DNA of 64,000 nt. Origin: Phoronis australis. Its lineage: Eukaryota; Phoronida; Phoronidae. The notes beneath the pieces were generated by a model, which saw only the letters and a list, made by a program, of their open reading frames with translations, had not been told where the DNA came from and searched no databases. Below are positions 31,460-42,702 of the stretch, one piece after another; within the stretch, counting starts at the first letter, position 1, and the number at the start of each line of letters is the position of its first letter. The stretch covers positions 371,653 to 435,652 of the forward strand of contig NMRA01000210.1 in assembly GCA_002633005.1 (NCBI GenBank), read 5' to 3'. The position numbers were made by a program, and so were the translations under genes.

Positions 31460-32993
31460 TATTCTACCTTTGTGTGAATTCAAGTATCTAGCTCATAATG
31501 GCTTATGTGGAAAATAATTTTGAGTCCTATTTCGAGTATACACCCCAGCTCTAGTCAGTATGAACAAAGCGAACTGCAGAATCACGCACTCGCTGGTTGT
31601 GTTTTTGAAAGCACAATTATCAATTGGTCAATCTATTTATTCCAACATGTGAATAAAGCGATTACTGCCTTTGATCTCATCGGTTGTCGGAGTTGCTGGT
31701 GATCTACCTGAAATTTCCAGAGTACGCAACCCACGAAAGCTAGGGAAATCTCGAGTTTCAGGCTTTTTGGACAGTACCCTCAAATTCTATATGCACGGGT
31801 TATCAGTGAGCTCTGAGTTTTAGGACCATTGAAAATAGGTTTTTACCTGGAAGTTTTAGTTTGATATTTTCCACCTAGTTCACAGGTATACTTTCAAAAT
31901 GTGAAAAGTTCCCGTGTGTAAAGTTGCACTTTTTCGTGTAATTTGCCAATGACTGATTTTGGTGCAAAATGACTAAAGATGTTGGAATTTCGAGTTCATG
32001 TACATTGTGTAAGTATTGACAGAAATTATTGTCTCAGGCATTTCAACAGGCACTGCTCGTCGCCTTAAATAAAAGAAAAGAACAAAATAGGACAACAGCT
32101 TTTTAAGCGTAGCAGAATGTAAAACTATGTTTAGACTCAACAGTTAATGAATAAGGTTTTTAAGCTGTTTCAACTGAAAGAAGGTTGATGTTATTTTATG
32201 AACAAAGAGTATGACAAAGTGGAAAATTCGAGGAAAAAAATACGACAGAATAGAGAAATTAAGCGCTGACTTCAAATCTACATTTAGTTTTTGTAGACTT
32301 TTACTGGAGATATTCCATATCACAACCAGTACGCACCACAGAACGACCGGAAAGATACCAGTTTAACAGACAAATTCAACTTTGTCAAATTCTTGCTCCC
32401 TAGTCCGTCACCAATGTCCTCCCCTAGTCTCTTACGATCTTTCTCCGCGTTGATGTAAAAATGTCATTTACAAAAAGTTTGTGTAAGCCGTGAGAGAAAA
32501 AAGGTTATAGAAAGCAAAATTGCTGTGTTAACTCAAACGTATCGGGACATGCAAGAGGCAAGAAATTAATACCGATCAACATTTACTAAATTAGTGGGCT
32601 TTGAATTTGTACCCATAAATTGATCAATTGCATTGTTCTAATACTTCATTAGTATACAAAAGAATATTGTGTCAAAGAAATTAAAATAGTTTGAAAAATT
32701 GATTTTCGTTCAAATAATTTTGTTGAATTAAAGGATCGTTGACACCTGTCATTTACTCATGGTGTTGTTTATGTCAAAATATGTTTTCAGTGAATTTCTT
32801 TAAAGTTGCCTTGGTAACGAATTGTTTTTATAAAAATGTCTGGGAAAATGAATGAGAACATCAAAGAAACTCTTTGGTTTGATAAACCTTCAGGCCGATA
32901 CGCGTAGTTCAATAATACAGCCTTGCTCATACCTATGACACCAGATGGAGAGGTCATATCAAATAATCAAAATTGATTACGTTGGGTACATTG
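31460..32993. other. Unassigned AT-rich intergenic sequence
   Basis: Nothing recognised. Confidence 0.4.
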
Positions 32994-33595
32994 CAGGCCC
33001 GTAGCCGGGGGGGGGGGGTTCGGGGGATTCGATCGAACCCCCTGCTCCCCCACCCGCAGAAAAGGTCCAGCCCCAGCCTATCAGTTAAAGATAAGGATAC
33101 AGACGGGCAACAGCAACAAAATTGTTGCAGCTGCTCGTACTCCTAACTACAAAGATAACTGAGTTAGTAATACTGTTGAATTTGCTTCTGATTCAAAGCG
33201 TTTCACATAATTATCGGGCAGTACGTGGCCAACTTCGTCCGAATGCTGTTTACGTAGATGACAGGATCCTGCAGACGACAGAGGAGGCGTCATGTTAGTT
33301 ATCGACACCGAAGGCGCGTGGTGGCAACAACATAGGGTAACAAGGGAGTCTAGCAGTAAACGTCTTTACCTGAAGCCAGACTACAAAGCAGCGAGAGAGC
33401 TCCCAAACAGTAGTGCGGTGTGAATGCCTTAAATTCGACCAAGGGCAAAACAGCAGAAAAAAATCTGCTATTGTGGTATACTTGCTGGCACAGTACGGTA
33501 AAGTGCAGGCATTTTTAAATTTCGAACTGAAAGTGATCGACAAATATATTGTTCATCTAGTGTTCACTTTTATTGTGGATTGGTGGATTGACATG

Positions 33596-33746
33596 CAGTG
33601 GCGGATTTAGAAGGGGCCATGCCTCCCGCCTAAAACTCTCCCAGATTCCAATTGGCAGTACAGGGATGCAAATGTCTGACGAGCAAAATCCTGGCTAATA
33701 CTCTGCCCTGCCTCGCCACTAACTAAAAATCCTGGATCCGCCCCGG
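33596..33746. mobile_element. CAGTGGCGG MITE, 151 bp, TSD ACATG, nested
   Basis: The left end is CAGTGGCGGATTTAGAAGG and the right end CCTGGATCCGCCCCGG. ACATG lies at 33591-33595 and 33747-33751. The core (CTAAAACTCTCCCAGATTCC) matches the 31307 and 57685 copies. Confidence 0.85.
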
Positions 33747-35115
33747 ACATGTATGCATGTGTAAGTTTCCATTCTTTTAAATTCAGTACACGCCGACGGT
33801 AAGTTCACTATATAGACCCAACTCACGCGGCGGACATTAAAATCCAAAGCGAGGCTCACTGCGATAAACAAACCGGAAGTTGACATTGCGTGAGACAAGT
33901 GGCCGGTTTTTTGAGTCCAACCTGGGTTTTAAAATCTTAAAAATGTGTCGATAATTAACCACAGAGACGTAAAAAATACATTAGAGAACAAGTCAATGCA
34001 CCAAAGAGTTGCCTGACGGAAGGGTATAAGTTTTTTTTTCGGAAAACTAGGTTCGAAACATGAAAAGGAAATATTACCAAACTGTGGCGATCGTAGAGTT
34101 ATGGATTAGGTATTATGCTGAGTGCGGGGTTACGTTTCTTCTTGTAAATTGCTGATAAAATGTTTTCTACACGAATCAGGTCATCTGTTTGTACTGTTGA
34201 CGAGTTGAAGATATATTCGACAGTGGTGGCTCATCGCATTTTGCAGTCATGTGCAATTAGTCACATCTGGTTTAATTTGTTGATAAAGAATAATAACACC
34301 AAGCATAGCCTAGGTCCTGGTGAGGTAGGGACTATCGGGTCTAACAGTTGATTTGTCATTGATCTGAAAGAATAACTGATGTTATTAAATAATTTTTTTA
34401 TTAAAATAAAAAACCAGGCTCGTAATTGAAAATAAGAATTGTTTGACCATTTTTTAAATTTTGAAAGAAAATTAAAAACAACCACAGCACCAGAAATCGC
34501 TTTCGCATTATATTCAGGTTCTCATTCACTCTCTTGCACACATTCACAAGTAATTATTTGACCATAAATTCTGCTTTCTTCGTTTTAATAATTCTTACCT
34601 CTATTTCATGTGTTATAGGTTCCAAATATCAAACCTGGATCAAGTTGAATTTTAAAATTAAAACACCTATTTTGTTCGCCCAAAGCATAACCTCGTTTTA
34701 GAGCTCAATTTCAGTTAACTGGACAGAGTAAGCATAGTTATCATGTTTCTTCAGGTGCCTCGTTCATGAAAGGGGAAAGGTGCATGGGCGCCGAACCATA
34801 GGGGGCTGGGTGGCCCCACTTTTTCAGTACAACGCCGCACGTGGTCTTGAGGCAGTGCACCACCGACAGGGGGGCTGAAGGGGCTTTAGCCCCGCCCACT
34901 TTTTTCAGTGCTGTGCCACCCACGAGGTGCCTGTGCTTTCCAGTTCTGAGAGGGGAATTTTCTCGCCGAGTAAGAGGAAAAATCTACCTCAAGTAGCATT
35001 TTGTGCTCTTCCAAATTGTCACTTGTGTGGTTACAGGTGATTTGAATTTCGGAAAGAACTTTTCAATCACTAGGGGAATTTTTTAGGCCTCGTTTGGGGA
35101 ACTGCGGGGGCCTTT

Positions 35116-35454
35116 TCAATATTTTTGAGACGGAAATAGGCCGATATTCGGCCCCAAAATCGAGGATTGAGGTCCCTGTCCTTTTCGGAAAGAAAAATTA
35201 TCATCTTTCAACCTGTAGTCATGAAAACACAGCCTGACTGGCCGAAGATTCTCCGGTTGTCGAGATGCGACAAAATATGATCTACCTGTAACTTTTCGAA
35301 CTAAACATTTATAAAGTTTACACGGACCTATTTTCTTTCCTCGCTGCGTATAGCATGCGACCCAACGCTTCCGAATCTCAACGTCCTTAGGGATTGTAAA
35401 ACAGGCGGTTGAATGTCCGTATTTTTCTAGCCGTTCGACCAACGTGGAATACAA
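35116..35454 (-). pseudogene. THAP-like zinc-finger fragment
   Basis: CFTIPKDVEIRKRWVACY resembles the THAP block F.IPKD.ELRKKW. LCFHDYRLKDDNF could be its C-x-H/DDF end. The N-terminal CxxC is not in frame. A degenerate tRNA A-box-like TAGCTCAGTTGG lies immediately upstream on the same strand (~35475). It sits inside the copy 2 element. Tentative. Confidence 0.35.
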
Positions 35455-36436
35455 CCGTGCCGAGAAGCCAACTGAGCTATCGTGGCGAGCCTCGTTTTGA
35501 ATCGCGCCTCCTGTCGGCGTGAATTAGGTCTATAGTGCAGTCCTTCGTCGTTGCTCGAAAACCAGACTTTTAACTATCGGGTTTTTGCACCCAGAAAACC
35601 CCGACGATCATGTTCACATTATTAAGTAAAAGTAAGTCTAGACCTAATAAAAGCTTTGGTCAACGAAGAAAGTCTTCTCTTGTCAATCAGAGCCAATGTT
35701 GCACAGCCTCGCAGACTTCATTCGAGCAACAACCTTGATGGAAAAGATTTCCATGGTTACATGTCACTATTCCGAACGTTCACTACTCTGATGGACTGCT
35801 GATGAGTCGGAACTGACATGAATAAAGTATTGCATTTGTGTCCGTTCAGTAACCATTAAAAGGTGTGTAAGTGGAATAGTTCTTAAAACTTTCAGATGAG
35901 CTCAGTTCCAATCACTGTCATTTGCGATTCTTGAATAACGACTCATTCTCAAGCAGTTCACTACCGTGAACATCGGGTCAGGGCTGCGGGGACCAATGGT
36001 GGTTTTAAAATTAAGAAGACCGAATGGGACTCTGACTTCGTGAGGACTGTCAGGGACAGGGTAGCCTACTAACTACATTTAGTTTCGATTCGGCAGAGCG
36101 CGTGGTTCCGCGGTGGGTTAGGTTGAGGTGCAGCGGCCCTAAACCTGTCACGCCGGCTGTGAAATGATACGATCTTGACATGGATTTGACGAATGTGTCG
36201 TGCTCGATAAGTCACCAATATTCCGAACCTAATTCATATTCTTTTAAAAATGCAAGTACGTACTCATTTTTCTGAATTCGTAAGACATGCGGGCAATTTC
36301 GCATGCATATCAAATCCGGGCGCACTTTGGGTATAGAAGCACCACTCAGTGCATCTATTTACCGAAGTGTCGTTTATTTTTCCATGTAAAAGTAATATCA
36401 TTACACCTGAGCCCGAAATTTTAGATATTTTCGGAG

Positions 36437-36509
36437 AAGTGAACCTTCGGAGTCAGTGGTGAACCTTCGGAATAGTGAACCTTCAGAGTAGTGAACCTTC
36501 GGAATAGTG
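36437..36509. repeat. Short minisatellite, ~17-bp unit x4-5
   Basis: AGTGAACCTTCGGAAT is repeated with variants (CAGAGT, GGAGTC). Confidence 0.9.
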
Positions 36510-36997
36510 GGTTGTTCCACTTCCAGCGATGTAAGCAATTTTAACAGGCAAAATACCCATAGAAAATTTCGAGTCATTCTCCGAATAAATATCTCCGTAT
36601 TTCAGTATGTAATGAGGTGTAATCACTCATTTAAGCACGCCTGACTTGAACGTTTGGCAGGGGATAACGCGAAAACGTTCTTTTCCTGCACCACATTGTA
36701 TCCGAACTTGAGTCTCGTTCTTTGTGAGCCACCGTCACGGCATCCTTATCCATGGTATTACGAATTCCGTCACATCTCAGGAACATAGAGCTGAGAGTCA
36801 TCGTTTTGTATACAGATTTCCCTTCCCCCTAATTAAGCTGAGTCATGGCCTTACCGAAAACTCCACAGTGTAGGTCCGTCGATCTAGAAATTGGAATCAC
36901 CCTCCGCACGATGCTAGCTACGGACCTGCATTGTGATAGAAATTGCAATTAAGTGTCCTTAACTGTCTGGAATTGTTGAGGTAAACATAAAAAATGT

Positions 36998-37154
36998 CCA
37001 GTGCTGTAGTGGGGCGTAGGCGCACGTAGGCGCAGCCAATCACCTTTTGGCATTCAACGTAGCGCCTACTCACCGTAAGATACGTTCAGTGTACTAGGTG
37101 ATACATTGGGCTTTGGGCGCCTACTTACCTCTAATTTTACAACTACAGCACTGG
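36998..37154. mobile_element. 157-bp MITE, TSD AAATGT
   Basis: Ends CCAGTGCTGTAGT and ACTACAGCACTGG; AAATGT lies immediately outside both ends (36992-36997 and 37155-37160). Inner GGCGTAGGCGC / GGGCGCCTAC blocks are also inverted. Confidence 0.85.
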
Positions 37155-37160
37155 AAATGT

Positions 37161-38986
37161 CAACTGAGAAGTCATTTATCCTTCTGGTTGCTTAGTAACA
37201 GGTTTTTCAAAACATTTTCCCAAATGATGACCTTTCAACATGACGACATTTTTTACATAAACAGAGTTTGATTTACAAATTTCGTAATTATAGGCTGCAC
37301 TTTACTGATTAGATTCTCATAAATGTGATTATTTTGTCCAGACCCTCGAGAATACCTTTTTCGTGTTTTGCGGGAGAACAAATTTTATTGGGTGCATTTC
37401 TTGGTCAGTAACTTTAATAACTTGGGTTAAACAAGAAAAAATAAATTCCCAGGTGAAAGTACTCACGTAATGTTCTCCTTTAGTTCAGGGTCTATTGAGT
37501 AAAGCGCACGTGTGAACAAATTAGCTTCGAACAAGCGACGCTTCCATTGAAAGTATATTATAAATAATCTAGAGTTTGCCCGGGGTCAGCTAAACGTACT
37601 AACATTAACATGACCTACTTTGGAAGCATAGTTCTACACACCCGACCAGGTGCCGCAGGTAACAATGGCGAATAATGTACATTAACAAGCGGAGCCTCCA
37701 TAGAACCCCAGCTCTACAACACACCTGACCGGATGCCGCAGGGTAATAACGGCGCCGTCGCTAGCTGTGATGCTACGGGTACAGTCTTCCTGTTCCTCGT
37801 TCTGATCGAGACTAATGTCTCTCGATCTTGCCTCGTGCACTCCCGTAGTTCGAGAACTGCTTTTTCATAAGAGGCAGTCTGGCCTCTTTTTGTTAAAAAA
37901 CACTTTGTCGTTCGTACAAGACCACGCCGCCATAACTCAATCGGAGTGCTTTGGTGGCACTGAACAGTTAGGCTGCGGCCGCGGCCAATTTGCACTCCCA
38001 AAACATTAAAATTTTGGGGTAACTAACTTTGGGGGCATTTTGTCAGTAGGCACTGCATGTAGGCTCAGTGAATGTGGTTTGTTTGTATTTGTGAACATGC
38101 TGAGAATGAAAAAAGGCCACTTTCTCGGCTGTAGCTACACTCTCCTTCAAGATGGCGGTCCCCTGTTGCACTGATTGTGCATTGCTGTGTAGCAACTGAG
38201 AACTGAATTGGCCGCGATTTCAGGGAGCCCTCAAACAAGCCAGATTTGCAAAAAACTGGTTGGTTGACAGTACTTTGGGACCACATTTTTGGAATTCGTA
38301 CGAAATTTGCTTTCGGAATCTAATGTTGGCTTTAGTCGAGCATCGGCAGGGAAGTGGTGGTTTTGGGGTGAAAAGTGCCGATTTGGCATTTTTGCCCTTA
38401 TTTTTCTTAGTCTGACTTGGTTTCCACTGGGAGTGAAAGGGTCAAAAATACAAGAGAGAATAGAGTTTTTGTGCTCATCTGTAGGGCTTGTGATGCGAAA
38501 TGACTCAAAACTTGTCTTTATTTGCATGCACGGTTTTTGACAGAGTGAAGAAAGGGTGAAGAGTCCATTCATGTGTGTTTTGACAAGCAAACCCCGGTGA
38601 GAACTGTTCAGTGCTTCCTCTGTGAGAACACCGGAAACAAGGGCGCGCTGAACCGAACGAGCTAGTGAGATGTGAGATGCTAAGTTTTAAATACCTTCGA
38701 TCTGAGAGCAAATCTGTGGCTGGTTAATGGCATGTTTGTGTTAGTGTACACAGCTGAGTTGTTTCCATAACAATTTTGAGATTACGCAGTATAGCGTGGC
38801 AACCCAGATATAAAACACTGACGAAAAAGGTCCGTTTTTGCTTGAAAACGTTGATTTCCAAAAGATCACAAGCAGAATTTTTGTTAGCACCAAAATAAAG
38901 AGCCACAACTATCAAAAGCAACTGAACACTCTCTAACACCAGCAACAGCAATACTCAAATGATCAAAACTATCCCGTGAGGGTGAG
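37161..38986. other. Unassigned intergenic sequence
   Basis: Overlapping ~60-120 codon frames on both strands near 37714-38711 have no recognisable domain. GGCTGCGGCCGCGGCC near 37970 is a short GC-rich palindromic stretch. Confidence 0.4.
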
Positions 38987-40124
38987 CTTACGAGAGCCCT
39001 GGGCCCGAGGTCTCAGTAATCTTTTGACTCGAAATCGAAAAAATTTCTTCTCTACTTTTGTACGAAATTTAGATTCTTGTCTATTGTTCTGTACTCGAGT
39101 ACATAATGGCTTCACTACGGCGTTTTCCCGTTGCTCCGAACTTGTTCGATTCTCTAGCCCAACAACAAGTTGGGAAGATGACCCCTGTAGCCATTATCTT
39201 ACACGAGTGATAAACTCCATTCTGGCATTTATGGTTGGAGGGCCAGCTCTCTTTTGTTCGATAATTGCGCTAGTCTCCAATAAGATCGTATCGAGCCTGA
39301 CTGGGCTGTGCTGTTAAAAACGAAAGTTAAGTTATATCATATTTGAACATAAACCAATAGCATTTCTGAAATCCTCGTCAAATGGTGATCCTTCTTTAGT
39401 TTTTGAATCGACAAAATCGCCCAACTACAACCAAAGCTACGACAATCTACTTTTTCCGAACGTACCAATTTGCTCTGGGTTTGACTGTGTTCACACGTTG
39501 TCTTTAATAAGCGTGGTAGACAATTGGCCTGTCTGTTGTCATACCAGACAAAAGATTGTGCTTGGCAGTTAACAAAGAAGCTAGATATTATCACTCGCTC
39601 ACCACCCTCTACGTCTGGNCTTACGAGAGCCCTGGGCCCGAGGTCTCAGTAATCTTTTGACTCGAAATCGAAAAAATTTCTTCTCTACTTTTGTACTTGT
39701 CTATTGTTCTGTACTCGAGTACATAATGGCTTCACTACGGCGTTTTCCCGTTGCTCCGAACTTGTTCGATTCTATAGCCCAACAACAAGTTGGGAAGATG
39801 ACCCCTGTAGCCATTATCTTACACGAGTGATAAACTCCATTCTGGCATTTATGGTTGGAGGGCCAGCTCTCTTTTGTTCGATAATTGCGCTAGTCTCGTC
39901 TTTAGTTTTTGAATCGACAAAATCGCCCAACTACAACCAAAGCTACGACAATCTACTTTTTCCGAACGTACCAATTTGCTCTGGGTTTGACTGTGTTCAC
40001 ACGTTGTCTTTAATAAGCGTGGTAGACAATTGGCCTGTCTGTTGTCATACCAGACAAAAGATTGTGCTTGGCAGTTAACAAAGAAGCTAGATATTATCAC
40101 TCGCTCACCACCCTCTACGTCTGG
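38987..40124. repeat. Near-identical tandem duplication across a one-base gap
   Basis: 38987-39618 (632 bp) and 39620-40124 (505 bp) start CTTACGAGAGCCCTGGGCCC and end ACGTCTGG. Differences are a ~13-bp and a ~115-bp deletion in the second copy and isolated substitutions. The single N at 39619 sits exactly at the joint. Two allelic contig ends placed side by side explain this better than a real duplication. Confidence 0.9.
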
Positions 40125-40157
40125 TAAAGTCACTGAAGGTGAAAACGCCGTCATGTA

Positions 40158-40522
40158 CGTGAATAACTGTCTAATCCAATTTTGCACTTGGTAACCCCAG
40201 CATTAAGGCTAAAATATCGAGTCTGAACTCGAAACTTCATTTTTTCTCGAAATCTCGAGTTTTACTCGACTTTGTTACTCAAATCTAAATGCGAACCTGG
40301 ACTAGTAACCATAGTGAATGTCGGTACTCGAACCCACTGAGAACTCGAGAAATCTGTCTATTATTCTATGCATACGAGTTTCTACTTCAGCTCCGCACTT
40401 GATGTTCCCAAGATATGCGTAATAAACTCGATTAAAACCCGAGGTTTCGAATAAAAACTCGAAATTTTAGCTTTAATGCTGGGGTCGCCAAGTGCAAAAT
40501 TGGATTAGGCAGTTATTCACAT
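40158..40522. mobile_element. ~365-bp foldback element rich in CTCGA
   Basis: GTGAATAACTGTCTAATCC with TTTTGCACTTGG and CCCCAGCATTAA is mirrored at 40462-40522. The interior repeats AACTCGA/TCGAGTT many times. It is related to 22397-22575. Confidence 0.8.
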
Positions 40523-41793
40523 AAGCCATTATGCACTTGAGCCTAAGATGATAGACATATATCTTGAAATTTGGAAAAAAAGAGAATAGAAAATGCCCAA
40601 AACAGATGTTACAGATAACTACGCGTTGAGTCTGCCCAACTTCAGAAAGACGCAATGCGTTGTGACTCGGACATGAACAGTTATAAATATTCAAGCGTTC
40701 CTTACACTCAGAAGGATACTTTTGCAAAATTTGAAAAAATCAGCTTGTGTGTTGCAGTCATACTATGTTTTGTTGCTACCTGATAAATTGTCATAAAATT
40801 TTGGAAATCTTTTACAAGCCTTTTCGGAAAATGCTCCCATTGGTTGTGCTGTGCTGTTATGTTAAAAACTGTCGTGGAAGCAAACCAGTTGCTAACTAAG
40901 CCTCGACACACTCTCATGCCAAAAATGAGAATCGGATTTGACCTCACGTTGAAGATATTTAAGGTTTAGGAAACCACCTCTCACAAGTCTCCCCCGTTCA
41001 GCACGCCCTTGATTCTGAAATTCTCGGATAGGCAGTTGGTCAGTTGTGCCGTGTGCTGACTCATCCTTCAACTCACGGAACTTCATCTAATGCGATTTTT
41101 TCTACCTCTAGGTGAAATTTAAACAAAGCTATCTTAGCACTTTTAAGTGTATTTACCTTTAATAAAAGGTAAAGCTGTTAAAGCACCTGTGAGGGTGCCT
41201 GCTTTACTTTTTAGAAGAGGTTTACCAAAAATACTGTAATGGACATGCCACCTAGCCGTAGGATTTTTGGGATATCTTCATTATAACTGGTTGTTCTGGA
41301 AATTTAATGTATTCAGGTGTCATGATTTTTTTTAATAAAAAAGTCCCCGAGACACAAACCTAAATGATATAGGGCACATTCTTCTATTACTCACAGAAGG
41401 GTCGACGTACCATCGAGTATTAACAAGACTTGCTGCTGCCCACATGAACTTATCACATCTGAACTCTTCTCTTTTGTGGGAGTAGAAAAACGCATAGTTT
41501 GATAGACATAATTTTTGAATGTTTAGACCGGTAAATAATTCCGAGTTGAGACGAAAAAGAGAATTATCCATTTTGTGGATAGCATTACAACTCGCCGTAC
41601 AACTAAAAATTATTAGAAGTGGATTAACGAATGTCAAATATGATTTGACTGTAATATAGTGATCAACACGGCAGTACTGTACATCTGTGGGGAAAGTGTT
41701 CTACTAATGAGTAGAATTTTGGTGATATATCGCATAATCAGAGATGGCGTTGTGGTATTTCGGGATGTGGCAATATATTTAAGGCTGCGTGTT
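40523..41793. other. Downstream of K2 (3' UTR side) and intergenic
   Basis: Contains a hairpin TTTACCTTT-AATA-AAAGGTAAA near 41150-41172. Nothing else was recognised. Confidence 0.4.
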
Positions 41794-42702
41794 CTACACT
41801 GACGCGGAGGATGAAACTCGCACTGTTGACTTAGCCTTGAATACGTTGTGTACTGTGAATCTCCTTCTGAATAACCAAGCACGTGATAGTTGACGTTGAT
41901 TTTCCTCAGCAAATGCATGTAGTTTGTTGAAGTTGTGTCCGATTACGGCAACAGGCAGAGCAGTTAACACGATACCAGTCGTGGCGCACATACATCCAAC
42001 TATATAGCCTGGAATCGTCTTTGGCACGTGATCGCCGTAACCAACGGTTGTCATGGTGACGATGGCCCACCAGCACGCTATTGGGATGTCGATGAAGGAT
42101 GTGCTGCTGAAAAAGTCTGCGATATAAACTAGAGGTCCGTATATCAAGGTTCCAACGGCCAGAATAGCTATCATGAGGAAAAGGACGTGTCGACTTTCAA
42201 ACAGCGACAGTATGAGGACCTTCATTAGAGGCAGCTGGTAAACAATCATTAGAACTCTGACTACACGTAGCAAAGTCACCATGGCCAACAGGATAAACGC
42301 AGGTGCCAGTTTGTCCATGTATTCGTGGAGATCTGGCTTCCAATTCTCAGGCCTGTGTTCGAAGACTCGTAATCCAGCAAATGCCAAGCAGGCTGCTACA
42401 AAAATACATAAGTCTAGTACGTTAACAAAATTCCTTAAGAACATTTTTTTGCACGGGTAAAGAGTAAACCTCACGATAATCTCGACGAGAAAAAAGGACA
42501 AACAGGCCAATTCCACAATGCTCATGGTCGGATGTATTTTGGTGGTGTAGTACAATCGTTCTTTTGGATTAGTGGTGGCGTTGTAAACGAAGTCTACGTA
42601 ACTTTGACTGTCCGTGAAAAGTTGACGGAAATGTGGTGTTGTAACCAGCACGGTAATTAGTATCTTTGCAATCGTGATCACAACATACGTCATGCCGTAC
42701 AC
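41794..42702 (-). CDS. K2 exon 2 (S1-S6 pore domain and C-tail)
   Basis: The acceptor TTGTTGCAG precedes VYGMTYVVITIAKIL (S1). VELACLSFFLVEIIVRF is S2, NVLDLCIFVAACLAF S3, IPIACWWAIVTMTTVGYGD the pore. The ~50-residue tail is basic (AWLFRRRF) and ends SSSASV. The open frame extends 13 codons upstream of the acceptor; those codons are intronic. Confidence 0.93.
   Translation of the reverse strand: MYGMTYVVITIAKILITVLVTTPHFRQLFTDSQSYVDFVYNATTNPKERLYYTTKIHPTMSIVELACLSFFLVEIIVRFTLYPCKKMFLRNFVNVLDLCIFVAACLAFAGLRVFEHRPENWKPDLHEYMDKLAPAFILLAMVTLLRVVRVLMIVYQLPLMKVLILSLFESRHVLFLMIAILAVGTLIYGPLVYIADFFSSTSFIDIPIACWWAIVTMTTVGYGDHVPKTIPGYIVGCMCATTGIVLTALPVAVIGHNFNKLHAFAEENQRQLSRAWLFRRRFTVHNVFKAKSTVRVSSSASV

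Larger units (their letters stand above)
32994..36928. mobile_element. CAGGCCCGTAGCC element, copy 2 (3935 bp)
   Basis: The ends are GCAGGCCCGTAGCC and GCTAGCTACGGACCTG, with TSD CATTG on the left (32989-32993) and right (36929-36933). It shares internal blocks with copy 1 (33040-33330 and 35785-36830) but carries ~2 kb of extra sequence: a nested MITE (33596-33746), a THAP-like fragment and a short minisatellite. It keeps the empty site of the MULE-like insertion. Confidence 0.75.

Noticed and set aside
35455-35500. Possible tRNA on the minus strand (TAGCTCAGTTGG)
   Set aside because: A-box-like only; no proper B box, anticodon stem or acceptor stem.
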